A program made the translations under genes and the position numbers. Under the pieces are notes generated by a model. It searched no databases. It had not been told where the DNA came from and saw nothing but the letters and a program-made list of their open reading frames with translations. From Thermoanaerobaculia bacterium (GTDB lineage: Bacteria > Acidobacteriota > Thermoanaerobaculia > Multivoradales > JAHEKO01), in NCBI GenBank assembly GCA_947259195.1, contig CAMYLC010000122.1, positions 1 through 55,262 of the forward strand: a DNA stretch of 55,262 bases, given 5' to 3'. Positions 31,937-41,263 of this stretch are shown here, piece by piece; within the stretch, counting starts at the first letter, position 1; every line of letters begins with the position of its first letter.

Positions 31937-32623
31937 ATGATTCCTGTTGCCACCAGCGCTGGCGAGGCCGAGTACAGCTTGCGGGAGCTGTCGGTGCCGC
32001 TGGATCTGCAGCGCCTGGTGCCGGCGGCCACGGATTGGGAAGTGGAGCTGGGCTTCGGCAAGGGGCGCTATCTGCTGCGGCGGGCCGAGTCCCGTCTCGA
32101 TTGCGGCTTTCTGGGTGTCGAGATGGCCGGCAGCTACTACCATCTGGCGCAGCGCCGAATGCGGCGCCGACGGCTCTCCAATATCGTCCTGGTACACGGC
32201 GAGGCGCTGTACCTCTTGTCGGTGGTGCTGCCCCGTCGATTCGCCTCGGCAGTCCACGTCTATTTCCCCGACCCCTGGCCCAAGGTACGCCATCAGAAGC
32301 GGCGGCTTTTCGACACCGAGACCATCGATCTCGTCCTGGACCTGCTGGCCGAAGGGGGGCGATTGTGCTTCGCTACCGACTTCCTGGAGTATGGTGAGGT
32401 CGTCAAAGGAATTCTGGAATCGTACCCCGCGGTCGAGGTGGTAGAAGTCACTGGTCCCTGGGCCGATGGGGCGCGCACCAACTATGAGGCCAAGTATGAG
32501 CGCGAGGGTCGGCCGATCTTGCGGCTGGAGGTCCAGCGGGTCTCAGGTAGCGGTGTCCCGCTGCATCCGCTGGGGGAGGCCTGTGTGCTGGCTGCGGTCG
32601 GCTTCAGACAGGAGGTTTTCTGA
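31937..32623 (+). CDS. trmB: tRNA (guanine-N7)-methyltransferase TrmB
   Basis: 228 residues. SAM-binding motif I ELGFGKGRYLL, the acidic motif GVEMAGSYY and the hallmark YFPDPWPKVRHQKRRL identify TrmB, which methylates G46 in the variable loop of tRNAs. It begins 4 nt after manC and overlaps the next gene by one base. Confidence 0.95.
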   Translation: MIPVATSAGEAEYSLRELSVPLDLQRLVPAATDWEVELGFGKGRYLLRRAESRLDCGFLGVEMAGSYYHLAQRRMRRRRLSNIVLVHGEALYLLSVVLPRRFASAVHVYFPDPWPKVRHQKRRLFDTETIDLVLDLLAEGGRLCFATDFLEYGEVVKGILESYPAVEVVEVTGPWADGARTNYEAKYEREGRPILRLEVQRVSGSGVPLHPLGEACVLAAVGFRQEVF

Positions 32624-33552
32624 TGAATGTCCTCATCCCTGGCGGTTCGGGGCTTGTGGGTCGAGCCTTGTCGCGGGAGCTGATCTCCAATGGGCACAGC
32701 TGTTGGATCCTGAGCCGGCGGCCGGACGCGATTGTCGATCTGCCTGCCGGGGCTCGAGTGGCCGCCTGGAACGGGACCTCCGCGGAAGCTCTCCGACCCC
32801 TGCTCGAGGGTGCCGATGCGGTGGTGAATCTGGCGGGCGAGAGCATCGGTGTCGGCCGTTGGACTGCCAGTCGTAAGCGGGCGATTCTACGCAGCCGAAC
32901 CGAGTCGAGCCGGGCAGTAGCCGAGGCGCTGGTGGCAGTTGGCAACCAGAAGACAGTCCTGATACAGGCTTCAGCTGTCGGTTTCTACGGGCCCCGAGAG
33001 GACGAAGAGGTCACAGAGGATGCGTCGGCCGGCAGCGACTTTTTGGCGCGAGTCTGTCAGCAATGGGAGGCGGCCAGTGAGTCCGTCGAGGCGGCGGGCC
33101 TGAGGAGGGCAGTGATTCGGACCGGTGTGGTGCTCAGCGCCGACGCTGGCGCCTTGCCCAAGATGCTTCTGCCGTTTCGTTTCTTCGCCGGTGGCCCGAT
33201 GGGCAGTGGTCGCCAGTTCGTACCCTGGATCCACATAGCCGACGAGGCTGGTGCCATCCGCTTTCTGCTCGAAGACGAACAAGCCCGTGGCCCGTTCAAT
33301 CTCGCAGCCCCCGGGACAGTCACCAATCGGCAATTCGGGCAGGCAATCGGCGAGATCCTCGGCCGACCCAGCGCGCTGCCGACGCCGGCGCTCGCCCTGC
33401 GGACGATGCTTGGAGAGATGTCGACCCTGTTGCTGGACGGGCAACAGGCGATCCCGAAGCGCTTGCTGGAATCCGGATACGAGTTCAAGTTTCCCGACTT
33501 GGAATCAGCTCTGAGAAATCTCCTGGGTTCTTCCGCCGCTTCAACTCCCTAG
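32623..33552 (+). CDS. TIGR01777-family epimerase (YfcH-like)
   Basis: 309 residues. N-terminal Rossmann motif GGSGLVGRALSREL, the middle YG of FYGPREDEEVTEDA, and a C-terminal DUF1731 region (LRTMLGEMSTLLLDGQQAIP, RLLESGYEFKFPDLESAL). This extended-SDR family is widespread; the substrate is unknown. Its start overlaps the trmB stop (TGATG). Confidence 0.92.
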   Translation: MNVLIPGGSGLVGRALSRELISNGHSCWILSRRPDAIVDLPAGARVAAWNGTSAEALRPLLEGADAVVNLAGESIGVGRWTASRKRAILRSRTESSRAVAEALVAVGNQKTVLIQASAVGFYGPREDEEVTEDASAGSDFLARVCQQWEAASESVEAAGLRRAVIRTGVVLSADAGALPKMLLPFRFFAGGPMGSGRQFVPWIHIADEAGAIRFLLEDEQARGPFNLAAPGTVTNRQFGQAIGEILGRPSALPTPALALRTMLGEMSTLLLDGQQAIPKRLLESGYEFKFPDLESALRNLLGSSAASTP

Positions 33553-33608
33553 CCCGATCCCCTCGCTCGAGTTTCGAGCTCGCTCCTGCCCCGCCGCCGC
33601 AGCTCGAG

Positions 33609-34817
33609 TCAGGCGGTCCAGAGCTTCTGCAGACGGGCTGTCACCTCGGAGAGCATTTGAGGCTGCGTGTAGATTCGATATCGATCGATGCGGCCGAGAT
33701 GCCTGACGAAGTGGCTGGCCTCCTCCATGGGCTCCAACTGACCGTCGAAACGCTGCACCTGGACTCGGCTCTCTCCCAGGCGATGAGGATCCTTCGCTGC
33801 GTGTGAGACGAGGATGTGGGCGGCCCCGAACTCGGTGCGCAGGTGCGGTAGCAACTCCTCGAACCGACTCTTCTCTTCGAGTGACAAGTGCTCGCGAGTC
33901 TCGAACACCATCGGGAAGTAGCGGCGCTCGACTACCGCCAGGGCATGTTCGCTCTGGGAGCTGCGCATGGCTGTCATCGTCGAGATGTCGTCGAGCTCGA
34001 GAAAGGCCTCGGGGTCGGCCGGCCAGTGTTGATCGATCTCCTTGAGCCACTCGTTGAAGTGCAGCTCCAGCGCCTTACCCACTCGATTGAAATAGACCTG
34101 GGTGAACATGTAGTAGCGAGCCATTACCAGGGCCTCGAGGGCGTGCACTCCGCCCTCCGCTACACCCAGCCCCCATTCGCCGGTCTCGGGATCCTCCAGG
34201 GGCACCATTGTGTCCAACAGGCGGGCCAGGTCGAAATTGCCATAGCGCACTCCGCAGAAGAGGCTGTCCCTCAATAGATAGTCCATCTTGTCGACATCCA
34301 GCTCGCTGGAGACGATCTGGGCCAGAAGGCGCTCGCGAGCTGTCCCCGGATTCTCGAGCAGACGAGCCACCTGGGTCGGCTCCACGCCCTCGCCCCAACG
34401 CTGGAAAATGGACTCGAGCTCCGCGCTTCGCAGGAGTCTCTGAGTCATGACCTCATGGTCGAGATCCTCTTCGAAGAGGCCCTCGGCGGAGTGGCTGAAG
34501 GGGGCATGCCCGATGTCGTGGAGCAGAGCCGCAACCCTGACCAGTCTCCGATCTCGACTGCTTGGCTGGTTGTCGAGCAGGTCCGGGTTGCGGTTGGCCA
34601 GGGCGTCGTAGACCCGTCCAGCGAGCTCCATCGCACCCAGCACGTGACTGAATCTGGCGTGCTCGGCACCTGGAAAAACCAAGGAGGTGAAACCCAACTG
34701 TCGAATCGACCTGAGGCGTTGGACGGGCCGGCTGTCGATCAGCGCCCGCTCGAGGGAGTCGGCATGGATAAACCCGTGAACCGGGTCGCGAAAAGAAGCT
34801 GTAGGTTGGGTGGCCAA
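33609..34817 (-). CDS. HD-domain phosphohydrolase (SAMHD1/dNTPase-like)
   Basis: 402 residues. DPVHGFIHADSLERALIDS opens the family; metal ligands are seen in HARFSH, LLHDIGHAPFSHS and VDKMDYLLRD. This matches the COG1078 HD hydrolases related to dGTPase and SAMHD1, which act on nucleotides. Translation starts at TTG with AGGGGGA upstream. Substrate specificity is undetermined. Confidence 0.9.
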   Translation of the reverse strand: MATQPTASFRDPVHGFIHADSLERALIDSRPVQRLRSIRQLGFTSLVFPGAEHARFSHVLGAMELAGRVYDALANRNPDLLDNQPSSRDRRLVRVAALLHDIGHAPFSHSAEGLFEEDLDHEVMTQRLLRSAELESIFQRWGEGVEPTQVARLLENPGTARERLLAQIVSSELDVDKMDYLLRDSLFCGVRYGNFDLARLLDTMVPLEDPETGEWGLGVAEGGVHALEALVMARYYMFTQVYFNRVGKALELHFNEWLKEIDQHWPADPEAFLELDDISTMTAMRSSQSEHALAVVERRYFPMVFETREHLSLEEKSRFEELLPHLRTEFGAAHILVSHAAKDPHRLGESRVQVQRFDGQLEPMEEASHFVRHLGRIDRYRIYTQPQMLSEVTARLQKLWTA

Positions 34818-34883
34818 AGGTCGTCCCCCTGCCGCGCTATCGCGGAGCTCTGCATCGCATCTGGGATTCGAGCCGAGCTCTCT

Positions 34884-36149
34884 TCAATCTGGTGGAGCTA
34901 CCCTCTCGTCGACTTGGGTCTCACCTTCGGAGCGAGCGATAATGGCGGCGCCGCAGGAATCGCTGAAGACATTGACAACAGTTCGGTACATATCCAGCGG
35001 TCGATCGACTGCCAGCATGGCGCCGACCAGGACCTCCACCTCCGGTCCTCGAAGATTTACCGCCTCGAGCACGATGAAGATGATGACCAGACCGGCGGAG
35101 GGCACCGCGGCTGCTCCGATCGATGCCAGAAGGGCCGTGATCACGACCACGGCCTGTTGTCCGATTGAGAGGTCGACTCCCAGGACCTGAGAGATGAAGA
35201 GGACTCCGGCGCACTCGTAGAGTGCCGTGCCGTCCATGTTGACGGTCGCCCCCATGGGCAGAACGAACGAGGAGATCCGGTTCGAAACTCCGACCTTGTT
35301 CTCCACCGCATTGAGGGTCACCGGCAGAGTGGCTCCCGAGGAGCTGGTCGAGAATGCCATGGCCATGGGTTCGGCCATGTTGCGAAAGTGAATCCGCGGC
35401 CGGATTCGTCCCAACACGAGGAGCAGTAGCGGCAGTGTGATCAACAAATGGAAGGTCAAGCCGAATGCGATCGTCGCCATGTAGAGGCCCAGGGCGCGAA
35501 ACGACTCCAGCCCGGAGGAGCCGACGACTCTCGTGATGAGACCAAAGACTCCCAGAGGGGCAAATCGAATGACGCCGGAGGTGAGCCGCATCATGGCTTG
35601 AAAGGCGGACTCGAAGAGCTCGACCAGAAAGTCGCGAGGCCTGTCGGGCAGGCTGGCGATGCTCATTCCCAACAGGATGCTGAAGAAGATCATTGCCAGC
35701 ATGTTGGGCTTGGCGGCGGCAGCGACGACATTCTCGGGCACGATATCCAGCAGCAGATCGACTGGCGAGCTGGGGGTCGACAGCTCGGGAATCGCGGCGG
35801 TCTCGGTACCAGCGATATTGGCACCGACACCTGGTTTGATCAGATTGACCATGGCGAGACCGCCGAGGATCGCCAGAGTGCTGGACAGAACGTAGTAGCC
35901 CATCGTCTTGCCGAACAGCCGTCCCAGGCTGCGGCCGCCGCCGACGGCTGAGACTCCGGAAACTATGGAGGTGATGATCAGGGGAACGATGACCATCTTG
36001 AGCAGACGAATGAAGAGGGTGCCGAGCCAACCAACGCTCGGCACGGCTTGCTCTCCCCAGATCAGCCCGACCACTGTGCCGAGGGCCATGGCGACCAGGA
36101 TCTGCCAGTGCAGTCTCTTGTACCAGACGGTGGCGGCAGTGCTTTCCAT
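34884..36149 (-). CDS. Dicarboxylate/amino acid:cation symporter (SDF family)
   Basis: 421 residues with eight to ten hydrophobic segments. The two re-entrant and substrate-binding signatures are intact: AFSTSSSGATLPVTLNAVEN and the NMDGT motif in LPMGATVNMDGTALYE. GltP/DctA-type proteins import Glu/Asp or C4-dicarboxylates with Na+ or H+ across the inner membrane; which one cannot be read. Followed downstream (66 nt) by the HD gene on the same strand. Confidence 0.94.
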   Translation of the reverse strand: MESTAATVWYKRLHWQILVAMALGTVVGLIWGEQAVPSVGWLGTLFIRLLKMVIVPLIITSIVSGVSAVGGGRSLGRLFGKTMGYYVLSSTLAILGGLAMVNLIKPGVGANIAGTETAAIPELSTPSSPVDLLLDIVPENVVAAAAKPNMLAMIFFSILLGMSIASLPDRPRDFLVELFESAFQAMMRLTSGVIRFAPLGVFGLITRVVGSSGLESFRALGLYMATIAFGLTFHLLITLPLLLLVLGRIRPRIHFRNMAEPMAMAFSTSSSGATLPVTLNAVENKVGVSNRISSFVLPMGATVNMDGTALYECAGVLFISQVLGVDLSIGQQAVVVITALLASIGAAAVPSAGLVIIFIVLEAVNLRGPEVEVLVGAMLAVDRPLDMYRTVVNVFSDSCGAAIIARSEGETQVDERVAPPD

Positions 36150-36254
36150 GGAACCGTGACGTTACGGTATGAGCTCGTGTCGGCGCAACCGGCCAACCCG
36201 GTCGCTTGCTTGCCCGATAGGAGCAATCGACGAGCTACGGTCGAAGCCGGAGCC

Positions 36255-36746
36255 CTAACTTGGTGGTTCCTGCCTCCAGCCAATCTTCTCGATCCCTTGC
36301 TCGTCACCCAGGGCCGCGAGAAGCTCGGCAACGGTCTCGCCGTCCGGGGGTATGGACTGATCGGCGGCGAGCTCGGCCAGCGGAGCGAGGAAGAAGCGTC
36401 TTTGTCGGAGCCGTGGATGGGGGATCTGGAGCTCCGGCTCGTCCACCTGGAGATCGTCGAAGAACAACAAATCGATGTCTAGGGGACGGGGCCCGAAACG
36501 CGCTGCCGGCTTCCTGCCGGCGGCGAGCTCGAGAGCCTTCGCCAGTCCCAGGAGTTGCCAGGGATCCAGCCTCGTGTCGGCCAGCAACGCCGTGTTGAGA
36601 TACGCCGGTTGGAGGATGGGGGAGATGGGGCTGGAGCGGTAGACGGGTGCGATGTTCAGGATGACGAGATGACTCTGTAGTCCTTTGATCGCGGCTCGAA
36701 AAGCTGCCTCAGGGTCACCGAGATTCCCGCCCAGGGCCAGCGCTAC
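36255..36746 (-). CDS. folK: HPPK, 2-amino-4-hydroxy-6-hydroxymethyldihydropteridine pyrophosphokinase (start unclear)
   Basis: Clear FolK by motif order: ALALGGNLGDPEAAFRAAI, PVYRSSPISP, FGPRPLDIDLLFFDD and HPRLRQRRFFLAPLAEL. It transfers pyrophosphate from ATP to the pterin in folate synthesis. The frame extends upstream of VALALGG without any ATG, GTG or TTG; the first TTG in frame (36587) would delete the pterin/ATP-binding half. An out-of-frame ATG at 36757 would give MHSGVALALGG if one G were added to the GGG run near 36747. The annotated start is therefore approximate. Possible causes are an unusual start codon or a one-base assembly error. Confidence 0.85.
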   Translation of the reverse strand, partial: VALALGGNLGDPEAAFRAAIKGLQSHLVILNIAPVYRSSPISPILQPAYLNTALLADTRLDPWQLLGLAKALELAAGRKPAARFGPRPLDIDLLFFDDLQVDEPELQIPHPRLRQRRFFLAPLAELAADQSIPPDGETVAELLAALGDEQGIEKIGWRQEPPS

Positions 36747-36834
36747 CCTGAATGCATGATTCTCAGGTCGAAGGGGACGCCGAGTCCGGAGCCTGCCCGT
36801 TGACCAACTCCTCTCATTCCTCAGGCGACTGGGT

Positions 36835-37098
36835 CTAATCTGCCGGGTCTTCCGGCGCGTCTTCCTTCTTGTCTTTCTTGGCCTTGGCGGATTTCGCCTT
36901 CTTGGCCTTCTTGGCCTTTTTCGCCTTCTTGGCCTTGCTGCTCGGAGCTTTCGCCGCGGCTGGTTTCTCGTCTGCCGCGCCTTCGGCTAGCTCTTCCTGA
37001 TCGCCACCGCAACTAGGGCAGACAAGCTGGCTCCGACCCAGGTCGTAGAACTTGGTACCGCAGCTCAGGCACTCGTGTTTGTTTCCCAGGTCGACCAT
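36835..37098 (-). CDS. FYDLN-type zinc-ribbon protein with Lys/Ala tail
   Basis: 87 residues from the ATG at 37098 with AGGAGG 8 nt upstream. MVDLGNKHECLSCGTKFYDLGRSQ-VCPSCGG resembles the FYDLN_acid (TIGR02300) family, with two CxxC pairs for zinc. The rest is a low-complexity tail of KKAKKA repeats ending in EDPAD, similar to histone H1-like or nucleic-acid-binding tails. Longer in-frame readings (to 37542) overlap lolA and are spurious. Function unknown; nucleic-acid or ribosome association is an inference. Confidence 0.8.
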   Translation of the reverse strand: MVDLGNKHECLSCGTKFYDLGRSQLVCPSCGGDQEELAEGAADEKPAAAKAPSSKAKKAKKAKKAKKAKSAKAKKDKKEDAPEDPAD

Positions 37099-37309
37099 GT
37101 TCAGAACTCCTCCTAGCGGGCGAGCGGCAAAGTAGCATCGGTCTGAGGGCCTGTCAAGGCTTCCGCTCGGCGCGTCGTTGGCCATCCACACCAACTCGTC
37201 GGTTGCGTCCAACAGATTGTGGAGGTAGCATCCGTCTCGCCCCTTGGCCCATGGCTGAGGGAGCGGCTCGTGTGCCGGGAACCATCCGTTTATCCTAAAG
37301 GTCGTCTGA

Positions 37310-38035
37310 ATGCCCCTGATCAGGATCTGTGTCGCCTGCCTTTTGCTGGCGATCTCGTGTCCAGCGTGGTCCGAGGATGCGCTGCCTGACCCGCGGGGCG
37401 AGGGCCAGAGCCCGTCCGAAAAGCTGACCGCTCTCGTCGAGCGGGTGCGGCTCGAGCAGAGCAGGGTCAGCAGTCTCGAAGCCGACTTCAAGCAGCTCAA
37501 GGAGAGCTCCATGCTCGTGGGGGTAGTGGAGGCGGTGGGCACCTTCGCCTACTCCGCTCCGGATCACGTGCGCTGGGACTATCGGTCCCCGAACCCGATC
37601 TCGATGTTGATCGATGGTGACGAGATGACCACTTGGTTTCGCGACCTCGGGCAGGCGGAGAAGGTAAAGGTCGGTCGCCGCTCACAGCGGGTCCTGGAGT
37701 ACCTGGGTGCCACGAGCCCGTTGGACGACATGCTGCAGTACTTCTCGGTCACCCTGACCCTGCCCGAGGACGTGACCCAGCCCTTCTTGCTGGAGCTGTC
37801 GCCCCTGTTCGACAAGGTGGCGAAGCGACTCCAGGGAGTCACGATCTGGATCGGCGGGGAGCACTACCTACCCATTCGTCTGCGCTACGTCGATGCCGAC
37901 GGCGACGTGACCGATCTGAGATTCGAGAATCTCAGAATCAACGGCTCGGTGCCAGTCGAGCGGTTCGACCTGCGGCTGCCGGATAGCGTCAACGTTCGGA
38001 TTGTCGAGCTGGATCAACGCACTCGCCTCCAGTAA
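37310..38035 (+). CDS. lolA: LolA-like outer-membrane lipoprotein carrier
   Basis: 241 residues with a signal peptide (IRICVACLLLAISCPAWS). The LolA fold is indicated by SSLEADFKQLKESSMLVGVVE, GTFAYSAPDHVRWDYRSPNP, IDGDEMTTWFRD and a late IRLRYVDADGDVTDLRFENL. LolA shuttles lipoproteins across the periplasm, implying an outer membrane. It starts the lolA-tgt-yajC-secD-secF run; several exported lipoproteins in this window are potential clients. Confidence 0.85.
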   Translation: MPLIRICVACLLLAISCPAWSEDALPDPRGEGQSPSEKLTALVERVRLEQSRVSSLEADFKQLKESSMLVGVVEAVGTFAYSAPDHVRWDYRSPNPISMLIDGDEMTTWFRDLGQAEKVKVGRRSQRVLEYLGATSPLDDMLQYFSVTLTLPEDVTQPFLLELSPLFDKVAKRLQGVTIWIGGEHYLPIRLRYVDADGDVTDLRFENLRINGSVPVERFDLRLPDSVNVRIVELDQRTRLQ

Positions 38036-38068
38036 TAGCCCCGGCCCGTTTCGCCGCCCTCCCTGCCG

Positions 38069-39226
38069 ATGGAATTCGCCTTCGAGGTCTTCGCCAGCGA
38101 CGGCAAAGCTCGTCGAGCGAGACTCACCCTGCCACACGGGGTCGTCGAGACACCGGCCTTCATGCCGGTGGGTACGCTCGGGGCAGTCAAGGGTCTATCA
38201 CCTTCTGATCTGGAGGCTGCCGGCGCCTCCATCATGCTGTCCAACCTGTACCATCTCAGCCTGCGGCCCGGAATCGAAGTCATCGAGACTCTGGGAGGAC
38301 TGCACGAGTTCACCGGTTGGCAGCGACCGATGCTCACTGACAGCGGCGGGTATCAGGTGTTCAGCCTGGCAAATCTGCGCCGCGTCGGAGTCGATGGGGT
38401 GACGTTCCGTAGCCATCTGGACGGAGCCGAGCTCCGTCTGACTCCGGAGTCGGTGGTCCAGGCACAGTGGCGCATCGGAGTCGACATCGCCATGGTGCTG
38501 GACGAATGTCCGCCCTGGCCGGTAACCCGGGAAGCAGCGGCGGCCTCCCTCGATCGCACCCATCAGTGGGCCATTCGGTCACGCCAGGCCTGGCAGGGCA
38601 CGGGAATGTCGCTGTTCGGGATTCTCCAAGGCAGCACCTTCCCCGAGCTGCGCCAGCGTGCAGCGGAACAGTTGAGCGAGCTCGATTTCGGCGGCTATGC
38701 CATCGGTGGCGTGAGCGTGGGAGAGCCGACCCGGGAACGGCGAGCGGTGGTCGAGTTGACGGCCCCTCTTCTACCGACCGGCAAGCCCCGGTATCTGATG
38801 GGTGTCGGCACCCCGCGAGATATTGTTCATGCCGTCCAACAGGGTGTCGACCTGTTCGACTGCGTGCTGCCGTCGCGCAATGCCCGCCATGGGATGCTGT
38901 TTACCCGCCACGGATTGGTGCGCATCAAGAACGCAAGGTATCGGGAGGACTCTCGACCGGTGGATCCCGACTGTTCCTGCCCGGCTTGTCGGCGGGTCAG
39001 CCGTGCCCTGCTGCACCATCTGATGCGTAGCGGCGAGCTGACCGGAGCGGTGCTCGCAACCCAGCACAATGTCCGCTACTATCTTGACTTTGTGATGCAT
39101 CTCAGAGAAGCTATCGCGTCCGGAACGCTTGGCCGTGTAGCGGCGTCGGTGGCCGCTTGCTATCCGGAAGACAGCTCGTTCTCGGAATCGCCAGCAACTC
39201 CTGATTCAACCGCTTCCATTTCCTGA
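38069..39226 (+). CDS. tgt: Queuine/preQ1 tRNA-ribosyltransferase Tgt
   Basis: 385 residues. General acid Asp in LTDSGGYQVFSL, nucleophile Asp in LFDCVLPSRNARHGM, and the zinc site CSCPACRR-LLHHL near the C-terminus. It exchanges G34 in the anticodon of tRNA-Tyr/His/Asn/Asp for preQ1. It sits directly before yajC-secDF, the classic order. Confidence 0.97.
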   Translation: MEFAFEVFASDGKARRARLTLPHGVVETPAFMPVGTLGAVKGLSPSDLEAAGASIMLSNLYHLSLRPGIEVIETLGGLHEFTGWQRPMLTDSGGYQVFSLANLRRVGVDGVTFRSHLDGAELRLTPESVVQAQWRIGVDIAMVLDECPPWPVTREAAAASLDRTHQWAIRSRQAWQGTGMSLFGILQGSTFPELRQRAAEQLSELDFGGYAIGGVSVGEPTRERRAVVELTAPLLPTGKPRYLMGVGTPRDIVHAVQQGVDLFDCVLPSRNARHGMLFTRHGLVRIKNARYREDSRPVDPDCSCPACRRVSRALLHHLMRSGELTGAVLATQHNVRYYLDFVMHLREAIASGTLGRVAASVAACYPEDSSFSESPATPDSTASIS

Positions 39227-39310
39227 TCTCGAATGAGGATTTCGGAGAGTTTCGACTTGTCGCTGCCGAGTCATCGGGCGTAATCGCCGCAGGCAAGAGG
39301 GGTAGTGCCT

Positions 39311-39637
39311 ATGAGTCATCCAATCGCAGTTCTCGCAGTCGCAGAAGGGGCATCGGCACCTGCGTTCATGCAGTTCGTTCCGATCCTGCTGGTCTTCGCC
39401 ATCTTCTACTTCCTGTTGATCGCGCCGATGCGCAAGCGGCAGAAGGCGCTTCAAAGCCTGATCGAGAGCTTGAAGAAGGGTGATCGAGTGGTCACCAACG
39501 GCGGGCTCTACGGCACGGTTGCGGCGGTCGAAGACAAGGTGGTCGTCCTCAAGCTGGCCGAGAACTTGAAGGTCAGAGTCGCGAAGTCGGCGATTTCTGG
39601 CTTCGAAGGGCAAGAGGACGAAGGAGATCGGAAATGA
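39311..39637 (+). CDS. yajC: Preprotein translocase subunit YajC
   Basis: 108 residues from ATG at 39311 (AGAGGGG about 9 nt upstream). One N-terminal membrane helix (PILLVFAIFYFLLIAPMRKR) followed by the basic cytoplasmic part with GDRVVTNGGLYGTV. Auxiliary SecYEG-SecDF subunit. Overlaps secD by 4 nt. Confidence 0.95.
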   Translation: MSHPIAVLAVAEGASAPAFMQFVPILLVFAIFYFLLIAPMRKRQKALQSLIESLKKGDRVVTNGGLYGTVAAVEDKVVVLKLAENLKVRVAKSAISGFEGQEDEGDRK

Positions 39638-41208
39638 GCGGCAATCTTCTCTGGCGAGGGCTCCTGATCTTTGCTGTCGTCACCCTGGCAGTGATCTCGG
39701 CGTATCCTCTTCAGGAAAAACTCAAGCTCGGCCTGGATCTGCGAGGAGGCATTCACCTGGTGCTACAGGTCGAGGTCGATGATGCCGTCCGGTCCGAGAC
39801 GACCAAAGACATCGACCGGCTCGTTCAAGAAGTGGCCGATGTCGGGATCGAAGACGTCACGACGAGTCTAACCTCGAGCTCCAGCTTCGAAATGCTGGGT
39901 GTGCCAGCCGAGCGGGATCGAGAGATTGGCGGCATCGTCAGCGAGTATCTGCCGGGCTGGAACTGGCAGCGCCGTGGAGATCTGCTGGCCTTCAAGATGG
40001 AGCTTGCCAACCTCAACGAGATCCAGAATCTGGCCGTAAAGCAGGCGTTGGAGACGATCCGCAACCGAGTCGACGAGTTCGGTGTGGCGGATCCGGTGAT
40101 TCAGCGGCAGGGGATGGAGGGCGATCGGATCGTGGTGCAGCTTCCCGGGGTGGACGATCCCGAACGTGTCAAGAAGCTGATCAAGAACACCGCGTTCCTG
40201 GAGTTTCGACTCGTCACCCATCCTCCGGGCGGTGGTGGCGTGGGGAGCCGAGAGGAGATCATGGCGCACTACGGTGGCCAGATGCCCGAGAACGTTGAGA
40301 TTCTCACCGGCGCCATCCGTGATGATCAGGGCCGGGCCATCGGTCAGCAGTTCTACGCAGTGGAGAAGCGGACCGTCATTACGGGCCGAGATCTGAAGAC
40401 GGCGCGGCCCGGTGTCGGTGAGTTCAACCAGCCGGTCGTCAACTTCTATCTCACCCATGAAGGTGGAAAGCTGTTCTCCGAAGCCACCGGTGCCAACGTC
40501 GGCAAGGGTCTGGCGATCGTGCTGGACGGCAATGTGGTCTCGGCGCCGAACATCCGCACCCGAATCGGCGACTCCGGCCTCATCGAGGGTAGCTTCACTC
40601 GACAGGAGGTCGAGGATCTGTCGACTGTCTTGAGATCGGGTGCGTTGCCTGCCGGCATCACCTATCTCGAAGAGAGAACCGTCGGCCCGACTCTCGGGCA
40701 AGATTCCATCCGCCAGGGAATCAGGGCTGGATTGATCGGCCTGACGCTCGTCGTCCTCGCCATGCTCCTGGTGTACAAGGGGACAGGCGTGAATGCCGTC
40801 GTCGCTCTGGCACTCAATATCATCCTGATCTTTGGTGCATTGGCCTATTTCGGAGCCACCCTGACTCTACCCGGCATCGCCGGCATCGTGCTGACAATCG
40901 GTATGGCGGTCGATGCCAACGTGCTGATCTTCGAGCGGATCCGCGAAGAATTGCACCATGGTAGAACGGTCAAGTCGGCGATCGATGCCGGGTTTGGCAA
41001 GGCCCTGTCGTCGGTGATGGACGCCAATATCACGACCTTGATTGCGGCCCTGTTTCTGTTCCAGTTTGGAACGGGTGCCATTCGGGGATTCGCGGTGACT
41101 CTGTCCATAGGAATTCTCGCTTCACTGTTCACGGCCATCTTCGTGAGTCGATGGATTTTCGATCTGGTTCTTTCGCAGCGACGTCGCGTCGATCGACTGT
41201 CGATCTAG
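39634..41208 (+). CDS. secD: Protein translocase subunit SecD
   Basis: 524 residues. GLDLRGGIHLVLQVEVDD is the D1 motif after the first helix; a large periplasmic P1 region follows, then the membrane half with TVGPTLGQDSIRQGI and MAVDANVLIFERIREEL. With SecF it uses the proton gradient to pull proteins through SecYEG. Confidence 0.97.
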   Translation: MSGNLLWRGLLIFAVVTLAVISAYPLQEKLKLGLDLRGGIHLVLQVEVDDAVRSETTKDIDRLVQEVADVGIEDVTTSLTSSSSFEMLGVPAERDREIGGIVSEYLPGWNWQRRGDLLAFKMELANLNEIQNLAVKQALETIRNRVDEFGVADPVIQRQGMEGDRIVVQLPGVDDPERVKKLIKNTAFLEFRLVTHPPGGGGVGSREEIMAHYGGQMPENVEILTGAIRDDQGRAIGQQFYAVEKRTVITGRDLKTARPGVGEFNQPVVNFYLTHEGGKLFSEATGANVGKGLAIVLDGNVVSAPNIRTRIGDSGLIEGSFTRQEVEDLSTVLRSGALPAGITYLEERTVGPTLGQDSIRQGIRAGLIGLTLVVLAMLLVYKGTGVNAVVALALNIILIFGALAYFGATLTLPGIAGIVLTIGMAVDANVLIFERIREELHHGRTVKSAIDAGFGKALSSVMDANITTLIAALFLFQFGTGAIRGFAVTLSIGILASLFTAIFVSRWIFDLVLSQRRRVDRLSI

Positions 41209-41263
41209 TCATCTGGACTAGCACTCGATCGGTTGACGAGGGACGGTCGCGGGAGTAGAGCGC

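Noticed and set aside
36835..37542. 235-residue version of the FYDLN protein
   Set aside because: The extra N-terminal part overlaps lolA in antisense and a strong ribosome-binding site marks the ATG at 37098.
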